This document shows positions 1 through 7,865 of a stretch of 64,000 nt of DNA, piece by piece (positions within the stretch are counted from its first letter, which is position 1; each line of letters starts with the position of its first letter). The translations under genes were made by a program, and so were the position numbers. The DNA comes from DAHUYF01 sp035623985 (GTDB taxonomy: Bacteria > Pseudomonadota > Alphaproteobacteria > ATCC43930 > CGMCC-115725): assembly GCA_035623985.1 (NCBI GenBank), contig DASPSJ010000042.1, forward strand, positions 1-64,000. The letters are read 5' to 3'. The notes beneath the pieces were generated by a model. The model was not told the DNA's origin. It ran no database searches and was given only the letters and a program-made list of their open reading frames with translations.

Positions 1-270
1 AATTACGAAAGAGACTACGTCAACACCGTCTCATAAGTGCACCATATAGGGTAACAGTTTCGCGTAAAAAATTGAGTCGGAAGAGTCGCTTAGCCCTTGC
101 CGCCGTTAGCTAAATTCCTTTCCGTGGAAATCCAGGCTAGAACAATCGCATTGCCGATTACCATCGGGTTTCAGAGTGGACTCCGGGGCACGCCACCGCG
201 CCGCCATGATTCCCGAGAGGACGGCCCGGTCCGAAGACATCGACGGCAAAGCCGCCCGACGCCCGAGAGA

Positions 271-918
271 TCAATCCGGCGACACGGATTTCCCGTACTT
301 CTGCAAGACCGCGGCGACTTCGCTGAGCCGGGATTGGAGCTCGGTCGTGGCGCGCTTTCCGAACGTCAGGGCCGGCCGTTCAAAGACCGCCCAGCAGACC
401 TGACCGGGATCATGGCGCGAGAGATACTCGACCCCGTCAGGACAATCCTGATGATCCCACAGCGCATCCGCCCAATGACCGCACGGGTCGTATGGACCCG
501 TGGAAATCGAATTGTCGGCGCCCACCTGCTGAAGGCCCGCGCCGTGGAGTTGGACGAAGCGCAGATTCCGCGTGCATTCCAGCTCCGTGGCGGACCGCTC
601 GACCATCTTTGTCAAAGGGACGGAGTGGCGCTGCGGATTCCGCAACAGCGTTTCGACCAGGGCTCCCGCGAGGTCCTTGGCGGCATAGAGAACGCCGAAC
701 CTCCCGCTTGCGCTGTCGAAGCGATAGAGCGGAGGCTCTCGACTCCCAGCCGCGTTCCGTCCAGGAGCGAAGAAGACGGCATCGTGGATTTTGAGATGGA
801 CCCGGTGAAGCGTCGTCCCCGCAGGCACCGTCGAAATCGGGAGGTTCGCCTTCGACCGCCAGGCTGGCGGCAACGGCGCGGCTCCGCCGGGTCCGCGGCG
901 CGGACCGCCGCGACTCAT
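271..918 (-). CDS. RES-domain toxin of a toxin-antitoxin pair
   Basis: A 215-residue protein of the RES family, whose studied members (MbcT, ParT) are NAD+-consuming or ADP-ribosylating toxins. The family signature is visible: an Arg in the early LHRVHL stretch, then GVLYAAKDLAGALVETLLR, which carries the conserved Glu, followed by the YLS/F-type C-terminal half ending near RLSEVAAVLQKYG. I start it at the ATG at 918 because this ATG overlaps the stop of the upstream antitoxin by 4 bases (ATGA), the usual coupling in these pairs; an open frame continues upstream but is only read-through of the antitoxin region. Antitoxin first and toxin second is the usual RES operon order. NAD+ depletion is inferred from the family and is not visible in the sequence. 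Confidence 0.85.
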   Translation of the reverse strand: MSRGGPRRGPGGAAPLPPAWRSKANLPISTVPAGTTLHRVHLKIHDAVFFAPGRNAAGSREPPLYRFDSASGRFGVLYAAKDLAGALVETLLRNPQRHSVPLTKMVERSATELECTRNLRFVQLHGAGLQQVGADNSISTGPYDPCGHWADALWDHQDCPDGVEYLSRHDPGQVCWAVFERPALTFGKRATTELQSRLSEVAAVLQKYGKSVSPD

Positions 919-1550
919 GAAAAGCCGCTGCCATCCGCTTCGGCCCGCACGAGCCTCAGGACGTCCGCAGTGCGGCGTTTCGCCAGCGCTTGCAGCGGAC
1001 TCAGACCTCCCAGGACCGTGTCCGGCGCAAGGAGGAAGTCGAGGGTGACCCAAGGACCGGATGAAGCCATGCCTTGAACCACCTTCGCGAAGCCCGGAGC
1101 CGTCTCGGGGTCGACGAATTGGCATCGCGGATATCGCCAGTCGCCGCCTTTCTTGAGCGCGAGGAGAGAACCCTTGGCCCGGCGCTTGTCCACCGCCTGC
1201 CTGGTGATGCCTAAAAGCCGGGCGACCTCCGCAGCCGAGAGAACGCCGCCCGCTCGTTTCAGCAGGTCTTCACGATGCCGCGCATTGAGCGCAATCAGGG
1301 GAGCCAGCGGCTCTATCTCGGCCGCGGCTCCGACGACCCCGAAATCTCCCAGAACCTGCGACAGCGCGCCGACGTCCGTCGGCGCCGTCAGCGCTTTGGC
1401 CAGCACGGCCTCGTCCGCCGTTTCGACAATCCGCTTCAGCACGTGCTCGGAGCGGCGGAGAAACAAGTCCTGAAGAGACCCCGGCCGGGCGGAGAAGGTG
1501 AGAACGAAGGGAGTCTCCTGTCGCGGGCGACCGGCCATGGCACCGTCCAT
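915..1550 (-). CDS. MbcA/ParS-type antitoxin with DNA-binding HTH
   Basis: A 211-residue partner of the RES toxin. A helix-turn-helix is visible around residues 105-125 (LSAAEVARLLGITRQAVDKRR), followed by the C-terminal MbcA/ParS/Xre toxin-binding region, including the GP.VTLDFLLAPDTVLGG...PLQALAKRRTADVLRLV stretch near residues 165-200. Proteins of this class cap the RES active site and repress their own promoter. The start at 1550 has no Shine-Dalgarno sequence. It lies only about 8 bases from the expected transcription start of a good sigma-70 promoter at 1565-1594, so translation may be nearly leaderless. An internal ATG four codons in also lacks a ribosome site. The stop overlaps the toxin start. 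Confidence 0.8.
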   Translation of the reverse strand: MDGAMAGRPRQETPFVLTFSARPGSLQDLFLRRSEHVLKRIVETADEAVLAKALTAPTDVGALSQVLGDFGVVGAAAEIEPLAPLIALNARHREDLLKRAGGVLSAAEVARLLGITRQAVDKRRAKGSLLALKKGGDWRYPRCQFVDPETAPGFAKVVQGMASSGPWVTLDFLLAPDTVLGGLSPLQALAKRRTADVLRLVRAEADGSGFS

Positions 1551-1564
1551 TGGTTGTCATAGTA

Positions 1565-1594
1565 GATATATGATCACTTTTATTACCATGTCAA
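1565..1594 (-). promoter_or_regulatory. Promoter of the RES toxin-antitoxin operon
   Basis: Read on the minus strand, TTGACA lies at 1594-1589 and TATATC at 1570-1565, with an 18-base spacer (17 if ATATAT at 1571-1566 is used). The expected start point near 1558 leaves a leader of about 8 bases before the antitoxin ATG. The promoter is flanked by a 9-base inverted repeat, GGTTGTCAT at 1552-1560 and ATGTCAACC at 1588-1596 (one mismatch), which overlaps the -35 box and the start point. This is where an autoregulatory antitoxin would be expected to bind. Confidence 0.6.
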
Positions 1595-1596
1595 CC

Positions 1597-2095
1597 CAAT
1601 CCGCCCGCAGAAGCGAGGGTCAAGCCCGGCCAGCCGCCGACGATGATCGAACCCGTACCGCCGGCCCAACGGCAATCTTCGAGCGCAAGCCGGAGCACTT
1701 TCTGGCGGCTGCTCGGACGGTTCGACCTCGTCGGAAATCCCGGCGGTTGCCTCGGCCGGATCGCGGGAAAGGCTGTTATCGCAAATGCGGGAACCGGCTG
1801 CTCGCGCGCATCGCCGGTCCCGTGCACCAGGCGGAAATCGCGGTTGCTTATTCGGGATTCCGACGGCGCCGCGCCGCGGTCCGGCTTCCTGTCGGAGCAG
1901 ATGAAACTCGACGGCAATCGGGATCGCATTTGGAAGTCCTCACAGAGGTCGAGCCGCGAAGCGGATCAACCTCCGCGGTGACTCTCCTATGCGATTGCCC
2001 TCGAGGACCCGCGACCCGCGCCGCCGGGCGCGCGCAAATGCGCTCTGGAGCGCGAGGCACCTATTAGTATAATCTGGTTTCGAGCCGTCCCCGAC
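1597..2095. other. Gene-poor stretch between the RES module and the acyl-CoA dehydrogenase
   Basis: About 500 bases in which I can support no gene. Short open frames exist on both strands, but none has a ribosome site, a recognisable motif or a credible length. The only signals are the toxin-antitoxin promoter at its left edge and a perfect TATAAT at 2068-2073 at its right edge. It could be a remnant of a degraded gene next to the mobile-type toxin-antitoxin module. Confidence 0.5.
2068..2073 (+). promoter_or_regulatory. Consensus -10 box upstream of the acyl-CoA dehydrogenase
   Basis: A perfect TATAAT lies 40 bases before the GTG start at 2114, in an otherwise GC-rich region. No convincing -35 box sits 16-18 bases upstream (CTGGAG occupies the place), so an activator or an extended element may be needed. 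Transcription would begin near 2080. Confidence 0.4.
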
Positions 2096-2113
2096 ATGCA
2101 GGAGATCGCCGCC

Positions 2114-3904
2114 GTGACCGACTACGCCGCGCCCATCGCCGATATGCGATTCCAACTGACCGAGATCGCCGGACTCGGCGAGATCGCGACGCTGCCGGGC
2201 TGCGAGCAGGCGACGCCTGACCTCGTCGACGCCGTGCTCGAGGAGGCGGGAAAGCTTGCGGGCGACGTGCTGGCGCCGATCAACTACAGCGGCAACCTGC
2301 AAGGCAGCAAGCTCGAGAACGGCATCGTGCGCACCCCGGACGGCTTCAAGGAAGCCTATGCGCATTACGTCGCCGGCGGCTGGAACGCGCTGGCCTTCGC
2401 GCCCGAGCACGGCGGGCAGGGCCTGCCGCTCGCGCTGGCGACGGCGGTGCAGGAAATGTGGAATTCGGCCAATCTGGGCTTCGGGCTCTGCCCGCTGCTC
2501 AACGTCGGCGCGGTCGAGGCGCTCTCGGCGCACGGCACGCCCGAGCAGCAGCGCCTCTATCTCCCGAAGATGGTCTCCGGCGAATGGACCGGCACGATGA
2601 ACCTGACGGAGCCGCAGGCGGGCTCGGACGTCGGCGCGCTGCGCACGCGCGCGGTGCGCGAGGGCGACCGCTATCGCATCACCGGCCAGAAGATCTTCAT
2701 CACCTATGGCGAGCACGACATGGCGGAGAACATCTGCCACCTCGTGCTGGCGCGCCTGCCCGACGCGCCGCCGGGCACCAGGGGCCTCTCGCTTTTCCTG
2801 GTGCCGAAAGTCCTGGTCAACGCCGACGGCAGCCTCGGCCGGCGCAACGACGTCCGCTGCGTCAGCCTCGAGCACAAGCTCGGCATCCACGGCTGCCCGA
2901 CCTGCGTGCTCGCCTTCGGCGACGACGGCGGCGCCATCGGCACGCTCATCGGCGAGGAAAATCGCGGCATGGAGTGCATGTTCACGATGATGAACAACGC
3001 GAGGCTCAACGTCGGCCTCCAGGGCGTCGCCATCGCCGAGCGCGCCTATCAGCAGGCGCGCGACTTCGCCCGCCAGCGCGTGCAGGGCCGGCCGGTGACC
3101 GCCAAGACCGCCGGCACCTATCCCATCGTCCACCACCCCGACGTCCGCCGCATGCTGCTGGTGATGCGGGCGGAGATCGAGGCGATGCGCTCGATCGCCT
3201 ATTACACGGCGGGCGCCATCGATCGCGCCCGGCACCATCCCGACGGCGAGATCCGCGCCTTCCAGCAGCATCGCGCCGACCTGCTGGTTCCGGTGGTCAA
3301 GGCCTGGTGCAGCGATCTCGGCGTCAACATCACCTCCGTCGGCGTGCAGGTCCATGGCGGCATGGGCTTCATCGAAGAGACCGGCGCCGCCCAGCATTAT
3401 CGCGATGGCCGCATCACGCCGATCTATGAAGGCACCAACGGCATCCAGGCCAACGACCTCGTCGGCCGCAAGCTGCGGCGCGACCGCGGCGAGGCGGCGC
3501 GCGCGCTCGTCGCCGAGATGCGCAGCCTCGACGCCGCGCTCGCCGCCCGGCCGGGCGGCGACATCGCCGCGCTGCGCGCGCCGCTCGCCGCCGGCGTCGC
3601 TACGCTCGAACGCGCCACGGGCTGGATGGTCGAGCATGCCGACGGCGACGGCTCGGAGGGCCTGGCGGGCGCCGCGCCCTATCTCAAGCTGATGGGCACC
3701 GTGACCGGCGGCTGGCTGATGGCGAAAAGCGCGCTGGCGGCGGACGGGCACCTGGCCGCGGGCGAAGGCGACGCCGGGTTCAACGAGGCGAAGCTCGTCA
3801 CCGCGCGCTGCTATGCCGAGCAGGTGCTGCCGGCGGCGCCGGGGCTGCTGCCGGCGGTGATGGGCGGCGGCACGGTGATGAGCTTCGACCTCGAGCGGTT
3901 CTAA
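2114..3904 (+). CDS. Acyl-CoA dehydrogenase, DmdC-like (about 600-residue class)
   Basis: A 596-residue flavoprotein of the long acyl-CoA dehydrogenase class typified by DmdC, the 3-methylmercaptopropionyl-CoA dehydrogenase; it should introduce an alpha-beta double bond into an acyl-CoA. The mid-domain NLTEPQAGSDVGALRTRA, the QKIFITYGEHD stretch and the later VHGGMGFIEETG...YRDGRITPIYEGTNGIQ block are typical, as is the C-terminal extension of about 100 residues. I use GTG 2114 rather than the in-frame ATG at 2096 because AGGAG at 2100-2104 lies 9 bases before it and the family begins with the same TDYAAPxxDMRF sequence. Substrate is not determined. The gene stands alone behind its own -10 box. 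Confidence 0.85.
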   Translation: MTDYAAPIADMRFQLTEIAGLGEIATLPGCEQATPDLVDAVLEEAGKLAGDVLAPINYSGNLQGSKLENGIVRTPDGFKEAYAHYVAGGWNALAFAPEHGGQGLPLALATAVQEMWNSANLGFGLCPLLNVGAVEALSAHGTPEQQRLYLPKMVSGEWTGTMNLTEPQAGSDVGALRTRAVREGDRYRITGQKIFITYGEHDMAENICHLVLARLPDAPPGTRGLSLFLVPKVLVNADGSLGRRNDVRCVSLEHKLGIHGCPTCVLAFGDDGGAIGTLIGEENRGMECMFTMMNNARLNVGLQGVAIAERAYQQARDFARQRVQGRPVTAKTAGTYPIVHHPDVRRMLLVMRAEIEAMRSIAYYTAGAIDRARHHPDGEIRAFQQHRADLLVPVVKAWCSDLGVNITSVGVQVHGGMGFIEETGAAQHYRDGRITPIYEGTNGIQANDLVGRKLRRDRGEAARALVAEMRSLDAALAARPGGDIAALRAPLAAGVATLERATGWMVEHADGDGSEGLAGAAPYLKLMGTVTGGWLMAKSALAADGHLAAGEGDAGFNEAKLVTARCYAEQVLPAAPGLLPAVMGGGTVMSFDLERF

Positions 3905-3940
3905 CCTTTCCTTTACCACGGCCCCCTAGGCTCGGGGGCG

Positions 3941-4306
3941 ATGGCGAGACTGCGTCTCCTGCTCCTGGCCGCGGCGCTGGCCGCCGCGGCGCCGGCCCAT
4001 GCCGGCGAGGTGGTGTTGACCTCGCAGGCGCCCTATTGGCAGGTGGGCGTGCGCGACGACGGCTTGAGCCGCGCCTGCTCGCTCAACCAGTTCGGGCCGC
4101 AGCATCCCGGCGACCTCATCGCCCGCTTCACCGGCAAGGACGGCAGCGCGCTGCTCGACGTGGCCAAGGGGACCGGCGTCAACCTGCGCGATCCCCGGCA
4201 TTTGGCGAAACCCACGGAAGACTATTTCTTCCGCAACGTCGGCACCACCAGTTGCGAAGTGCTGGTGGGCGGGCGCAAAGGCGCCAAGAAAGCCGCCGCG
4301 CGATAG
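3941..4306 (+). CDS. Small exported protein of unknown function
   Basis: A 121-residue protein with a clear signal peptide (MARLRLLLLAAALAAAAPAHA, cleavage after AHA near residue 21). The mature part is about 100 residues with two Cys (in RACSLNQFG and TTSCEVLVGG) that could form a disulfide in the periplasm. It ends in a basic, Lys/Ala-rich tail. I do not recognise the family. It follows the acyl-CoA dehydrogenase by 36 bases and precedes the receiver gene by 83 bases, so linkage to either is uncertain. Confidence 0.65.
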   Translation: MARLRLLLLAAALAAAAPAHAGEVVLTSQAPYWQVGVRDDGLSRACSLNQFGPQHPGDLIARFTGKDGSALLDVAKGTGVNLRDPRHLAKPTEDYFFRNVGTTSCEVLVGGRKGAKKAAAR

Positions 4307-4320
4307 AGTCCGCCGGTTTC

Positions 4321-4336
4321 TTTGCGGAAAGTTAAC
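4321..4336 (+). promoter_or_regulatory. Possible weak CtrA-type box upstream of the receiver gene
   Basis: TTTG-N7-TTAAC, matching the CtrA consensus TTAA-N7-TTAAC at 7 of 9 fixed positions, 54 bases before the ATG at 4390. It is weak alone. It is listed because better matches lie at a similar distance from two other genes in the window, at 26248 and 31873. Confidence 0.3.
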
Positions 4337-4389
4337 CGCTGCCTCGATCTAATACCGCGCGGAATTTCGCTTCAGCCGGAGACGGATCC

Positions 4390-4800
4390 ATGGAAGGCGC
4401 CACGAGTCTCGATGGTCTCAACGTCTTGGTCGTCGACGACGACGAGGCGATGCGCATGCTGGTGTGCCGGATGCTCAAGCGCATGAAGATCGACCGCATC
4501 CTCGAGGCGGGAGGCGGCGAGCAGGCGCTCGAGCAACTCGCGGCCGGCCCCGAGGGGGTCGACATCGTGATCTGCGACTGGAACATGCCCGGCATGTCCG
4601 GCATGGACCTGTTCAAGCAGGTTCACGCCAATCAGCCGAAGCTGCCCTTCCTGATGCTCACCGGCAGGGCGGATCTCGAATCGGTGGTCGCCGCCAAGAA
4701 GGCCGGCGTGCACGGCTACATCGTCAAGCCGATCTCGCCGCTGGAGCTGAAGACCAAGATCACCTTCCTGCTCGGCAACGCCGCCGCGCATGGGGGGTGA
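4390..4800 (+). CDS. CheY-like single-domain response regulator
   Basis: A 136-residue stand-alone receiver domain. All catalytic positions are present: the acidic pocket in VVDDDEA (residues 15-20), phospho-acceptor Asp63 in ICDWNMPGMSG, Thr91 in LMLTGRAD and Lys113 in GYIVKPISPLEL. There is no output domain, so it should act by binding a partner when phosphorylated. Its last codons overlap the start of the next gene, a degenerate GGDEF/EAL-like protein, which makes that protein the obvious candidate partner. No kinase is encoded nearby. A CtrA-like half-match lies upstream. Confidence 0.9.
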   Translation: MEGATSLDGLNVLVVDDDEAMRMLVCRMLKRMKIDRILEAGGGEQALEQLAAGPEGVDIVICDWNMPGMSGMDLFKQVHANQPKLPFLMLTGRADLESVVAAKKAGVHGYIVKPISPLELKTKITFLLGNAAAHGG

Positions 4801-6028
4801 CCGGGAGGCCATGCCGGCGGCGGCGGACGCCGCGGCGCAAGCGCCGCCGCCGCGTCCGATCGCGCCGACCATGCCGACCGAGGACATGCTGCTCGCCTAT
4901 GTCGAGCAGCTCGCCGACGAGCGCGCCGGCCATCGCGCGCTGTGCTTCCACCTCTCCCGCCTCGATCGCACCCATCGCCGCGACAAGCACCTCAAGATCG
5001 CCACCAACATGCTGAGGGAGACGGTCGACCAGTTCTCCGGCCGCCTCTTCATGCTGCGCAGCGGCGACATCGTCGTCGTCTGCAAGGGCATCACCGCGCG
5101 CGCCATCGACCGCGCCATCGAGGCGCTGCGCTATCTCTTCAACGACGACAAGCTGGCGCGCGAGAACGCGGAGGCGCGGTTCTATTCGGCGTTCGATCTC
5201 GATATCGGCTATGCGCAGTTCCTGTCGCTGGTCCGGGGGATCCGCGACCGGGAGGCGAAGCAGCTCGTCAAGGCGGCGCAGCGTCCGCCGGCCAAGCCGA
5301 TCGAGCAGCGCCTTTCCGCGCTGCTCGAGGCGCTCTCGGCGACCGACCTCTCGCACATGGTGCGCCGCCAGACGGTGTGGGCGCTGCAGCCGCACCGCAA
5401 GCCGACGGCGAAATTCGACGAGCTTTTCATCTCGATCGACCGGCTGAACGCGGCGTTCTCGCCGGACCTCAACCTCGCCAAGGACCGGCAGCTCTTCCAG
5501 TACCTCACCCGCCAGCTCGACAAGCACATGCTGACGCGGCTCGCCTGGGAGCAATTCGGCAATACGCGGCCCGTGAGCCTCAACATCAACCTGTCGACGC
5601 TGCAATCGCCGGAATTCCTCAAATTCGACAACGAGCGGGCCAGCGGATGGCGCGGCCGGACCATCCTCGAGATCCAGCCCGGCGATCTCCTGGCGGACCT
5701 TCCCGCCTGGCTCGCCATCGCCGACCTGGTGCAGCAGCGCGGCTATCTGCGCTGCCTCGACGGCGTCAGCTTCCAGGCCTTTCCCTGCCTCAACTTCCCG
5801 CCGCTGAAAGTCGACCTGGTGAAGCTGATCTGGGACGACGCGATGCTGCGGCTCGACGAGACCCAGACCCGCGCGCTCTATCAGGCGATCCGCGAGTGCG
5901 GCGCCGAGCGCATCGTGCTGGCGCGCTGCGGCCGCCCGGAGGCGGTGACGTTCGGCCGGGCGCTCGGCGTGCAGCTCTTCCAGGGCTGGCACCTCGACCG
6001 CCTGCAGAGCGTCCAGTTGCGGGGCTAG
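4790..6028 (+). CDS. Degenerate GGDEF/EAL-like protein coupled to the receiver gene
   Basis: A 412-residue cytosolic protein. Residues 30-150 resemble the fold order of a GGDEF domain but lack the signature (RSGDIVVV stands where the active loop would be). Residues 185-405 follow the block order of an EAL domain: NINLST (265-270), LEIQ (293-296) in place of EITE, LDGVSFQAFPCL (323-334) in place of DDFGTGxSSL, LKVDLVKL (339-346), and QLFQGWHLDRL (395-405) for GYxxGxP. The EAL motif and most metal-binding acids are absent, so no c-di-GMP synthesis or hydrolysis is expected; it may be a binding or scaffolding protein. ATG 4790 overlaps the receiver gene by 11 bases; ATG 4811 follows GGAGG by only 2 bases, so the true start is uncertain. 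Confidence 0.65.
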   Translation: MGGDREAMPAAADAAAQAPPPRPIAPTMPTEDMLLAYVEQLADERAGHRALCFHLSRLDRTHRRDKHLKIATNMLRETVDQFSGRLFMLRSGDIVVVCKGITARAIDRAIEALRYLFNDDKLARENAEARFYSAFDLDIGYAQFLSLVRGIRDREAKQLVKAAQRPPAKPIEQRLSALLEALSATDLSHMVRRQTVWALQPHRKPTAKFDELFISIDRLNAAFSPDLNLAKDRQLFQYLTRQLDKHMLTRLAWEQFGNTRPVSLNINLSTLQSPEFLKFDNERASGWRGRTILEIQPGDLLADLPAWLAIADLVQQRGYLRCLDGVSFQAFPCLNFPPLKVDLVKLIWDDAMLRLDETQTRALYQAIRECGAERIVLARCGRPEAVTFGRALGVQLFQGWHLDRLQSVQLRG

Positions 6029-6160
6029 CCGCGCGCTGCGCGCGGCTTGCGGCCCCGACAGCCCGCCTCCTGCGGCCCGGCCAAGGCCCGGCCGGCACCC
6101 ATGGAAAGGTTCAAGCGGTTTTGCCCGGCCCGACGGCACGAAATGGAGAGCCGCCGTTCC

Positions 6161-6190
6161 TTGACCGGAAACCGCACGATCGCTTAATAT
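6161..6190 (+). promoter_or_regulatory. Promoter of the TumE/TumA-like pair
   Basis: TTGACC at 6161-6166 and TAATAT at 6185-6190, with an 18-base spacer. Transcription would start near 6197, only about 10 bases before the ATG at 6207, again leaving almost no leader and no Shine-Dalgarno site. Confidence 0.5.
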
Positions 6191-6206
6191 CAGCGCCGGA
6201 TATGAT

Positions 6207-6629
6207 ATGGAAGATGAACCTGCCGAATACGGGCTTGAGTTCTTGCTGGCCTTCGACGGGCGCACCCATTACCTCGAAGAGGGCCATTGGATCAAGTTTG
6301 AGATCAAACTCGTCGAAGCGACCACGGAGCGGCCGCATGGGCTGTCCTATTCGTTCACGCTGCATGCGCCGGACGGCACGCGACTGGTGGGCTTCGACAA
6401 CGCGCATGGCGTTCCGGCCAGAGGTTCCCGCTTCAAGCGGCGAGCGGGAGCGAGCGATCACTGGCACCGGACGGAGACCGATGCCGGCAGGCCCTATGCC
6501 TTCAAGGATGCCGACACCTTGCTCCAGGACTTCTTTCGGGAGGTCCGCAGGATTCTCGCCGACCGCGGTGTCCCCGAAACGGTTGTCAAGGTCGAGGACG
6601 AAAGGAAGCGAGGGTATGAAGAGACATAA
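6207..6629 (+). CDS. TumE-like toxin (DUF6516 type)
   Basis: A 140-residue protein resembling the family annotated as toxin-antitoxin system TumE proteins. It has the small beta-rich opening (LEFLLAFDGRTHYLEEGHWIKFEIKLVEAT), the SYSFTLHAPDGTRLVGFDNAHG block and the DADTLLQDFFREVRRIL helix expected of it. The downstream gene, a small HTH protein, starts inside its last codons (14-base overlap), giving a toxin-first order. Transcription is probably from the promoter at 6161-6190. The biochemical activity of the toxin cannot be read from the sequence. Confidence 0.65.
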   Translation: MEDEPAEYGLEFLLAFDGRTHYLEEGHWIKFEIKLVEATTERPHGLSYSFTLHAPDGTRLVGFDNAHGVPARGSRFKRRAGASDHWHRTETDAGRPYAFKDADTLLQDFFREVRRILADRGVPETVVKVEDERKRGYEET

Positions 6630-6996
6630 GATTCAGGACCTCGGCTCGCTTGAGCGAGAGATGCGGGCCGTGGCGCGCGGCGAGCGGCCGGCGCCGGCCG
6701 ACGCGGCCAAGCCGAGCTTCAATTCCGTCGATGCCGTGGTGCGGTTGTTGACGCCGGAAAACCGCGCGCTTCTCGCCATCATCCGGGACCGCAAACCCCG
6801 GTCGGTCGCGGAACTCGCGCGGATGAGCGGACGGGCGCAGCCCAACCTCACGCGCACGCTGGCGAAGATGGAAGCGGCCGGCTTCATCAGGATGAAACCA
6901 GCCGGCCGCCGCCGAAAGGCGCCGAGCGTTACCGTCAAGAGGATCGTCGTCGAAATCGATCCTTGCTCGGTTCATGACCGCCTCCGCGTCGCATAG
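6616..6996 (+). CDS. TumA-like HTH antitoxin/regulator
   Basis: A 126-residue protein with a MarR/ArsR-like winged helix-turn-helix near residues 50-95: LTPENRALLAIIRDRKP, then SVAELARMSGRAQPNLTRTLAKMEAAGFI, then a basic wing (RMKPAGRRRKAPSVTV). It overlaps the TumE-like gene by 14 bases, so the two are translated together, and it is the likely antitoxin and autorepressor. The ATG at 6616 is preceded by GAAGCGAGGG, a usable ribosome site. Confidence 0.7.
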   Translation: MKRHKIQDLGSLEREMRAVARGERPAPADAAKPSFNSVDAVVRLLTPENRALLAIIRDRKPRSVAELARMSGRAQPNLTRTLAKMEAAGFIRMKPAGRRRKAPSVTVKRIVVEIDPCSVHDRLRVA

Positions 6997-7067
6997 GATT
7001 TGAGGATCGGCGAGGTGGCGGCTTGAGCGATCTCGCTTGCGCTCGCCCGTCTTTCCGATCCCCGGAG

Positions 7068-7694
7068 CTAGCGCGGCTTCGCGTTGACGCAGCGCAGCAG
7101 CTTCCAATAGCCGAAAAGATTGCTCGGCCGCGTCTCGCGCACGACGAGGCCGCTCACGGCGAGGAAGCGGTCGAGCGGGAAGTCGGCGTGGAAGCCGATC
7201 TTGTGGGCGAGCGGCGCCAGACGCTTCTCGATGAAGCGCATGACCCGATTCTCGCTGGTGAAATGATTGACGATCACGATCGTGCCGCCGGGCTTGCAGA
7301 CGCGGCGCATCTCCGCGGCAAGGCGCGCCGGGTCGGGCACCACCGAGGCGACGTAAAGCGCCAGCACGGCGTCGAAGGCGTCGTCCGCGAAGCTCATGCG
7401 CTCGGCGTCCATGACTTGCAGCGCCTCGACCTGCTTGAGCTTCCTGCGCGCGACGCGCCGGCGCGCCTTCGCCAGCATCTCGGCCGAGACGTCGATGCCG
7501 GTGACGCGGGCGTCGCGGCGGAAATAGGGCAGCGACAGGCCCGTGCCGACGCCGACCTCGAGGATGCGCTGGCCCGGCCGGTCGTTGGCGATGCGCACCG
7601 CGTCCTTGCGGCCGGGATGAAACACCGGGCCGAAGACCAGGTCGTAAGACCCGGAAAACAGCCGATACGTCCTCAGCGTGTCCTCGAGATCCAT
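7068..7694 (-). CDS. PmtA-like SAM-dependent methyltransferase
   Basis: A 208-residue class I methyltransferase resembling PmtA, which methylates phosphatidylethanolamine towards phosphatidylcholine in alphaproteobacteria. Seen: the N-terminal YRLFSGSYDLVFGPVFHPGR segment, SAM motif I ILEVGVGTGLSLPYF, the acidic motif II in GIDVSAEML, and the post-motif FDAVLALYVASVVPDP. I start at the ATG at 7694 (MDLEDTL) because the upstream in-frame extension looks unlike the family. The C-terminus NLFGYWKLLRCVNAKPR fits the membrane-associated enzyme. The lipid substrate is inferred; related enzymes of this size also methylate quinones. Confidence 0.7.
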   Translation of the reverse strand: MDLEDTLRTYRLFSGSYDLVFGPVFHPGRKDAVRIANDRPGQRILEVGVGTGLSLPYFRRDARVTGIDVSAEMLAKARRRVARRKLKQVEALQVMDAERMSFADDAFDAVLALYVASVVPDPARLAAEMRRVCKPGGTIVIVNHFTSENRVMRFIEKRLAPLAHKIGFHADFPLDRFLAVSGLVVRETRPSNLFGYWKLLRCVNAKPR

Positions 7695-7865
7695 GCTACC
7701 CCCACAGCCCGGCCCTTTGCCCTCTTCGGGGCGCCGTTTCAAGCCTCGGCCGATCCCAGCATCGGCCCCGTTCCCGTAATCGGAGCGTAGCCGCAGGAGG
7801 AGCGGCTTGCCAAGCCCCGCGCGGCCGCCGGGAGCCGGACCGCGTCACGCCGCCGCGGCGCCGGT

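Noticed and set aside
1..270. Left edge of the window
   Set aside because: I looked for an RNA gene, a gene end or a terminator and saw nothing I can support.
97..1077. 326-codon plus-strand frame over the RES module
   Set aside because: The opposite strand encodes a recognisable toxin and antitoxin with correct overlap; this frame has no ribosome site or motif.
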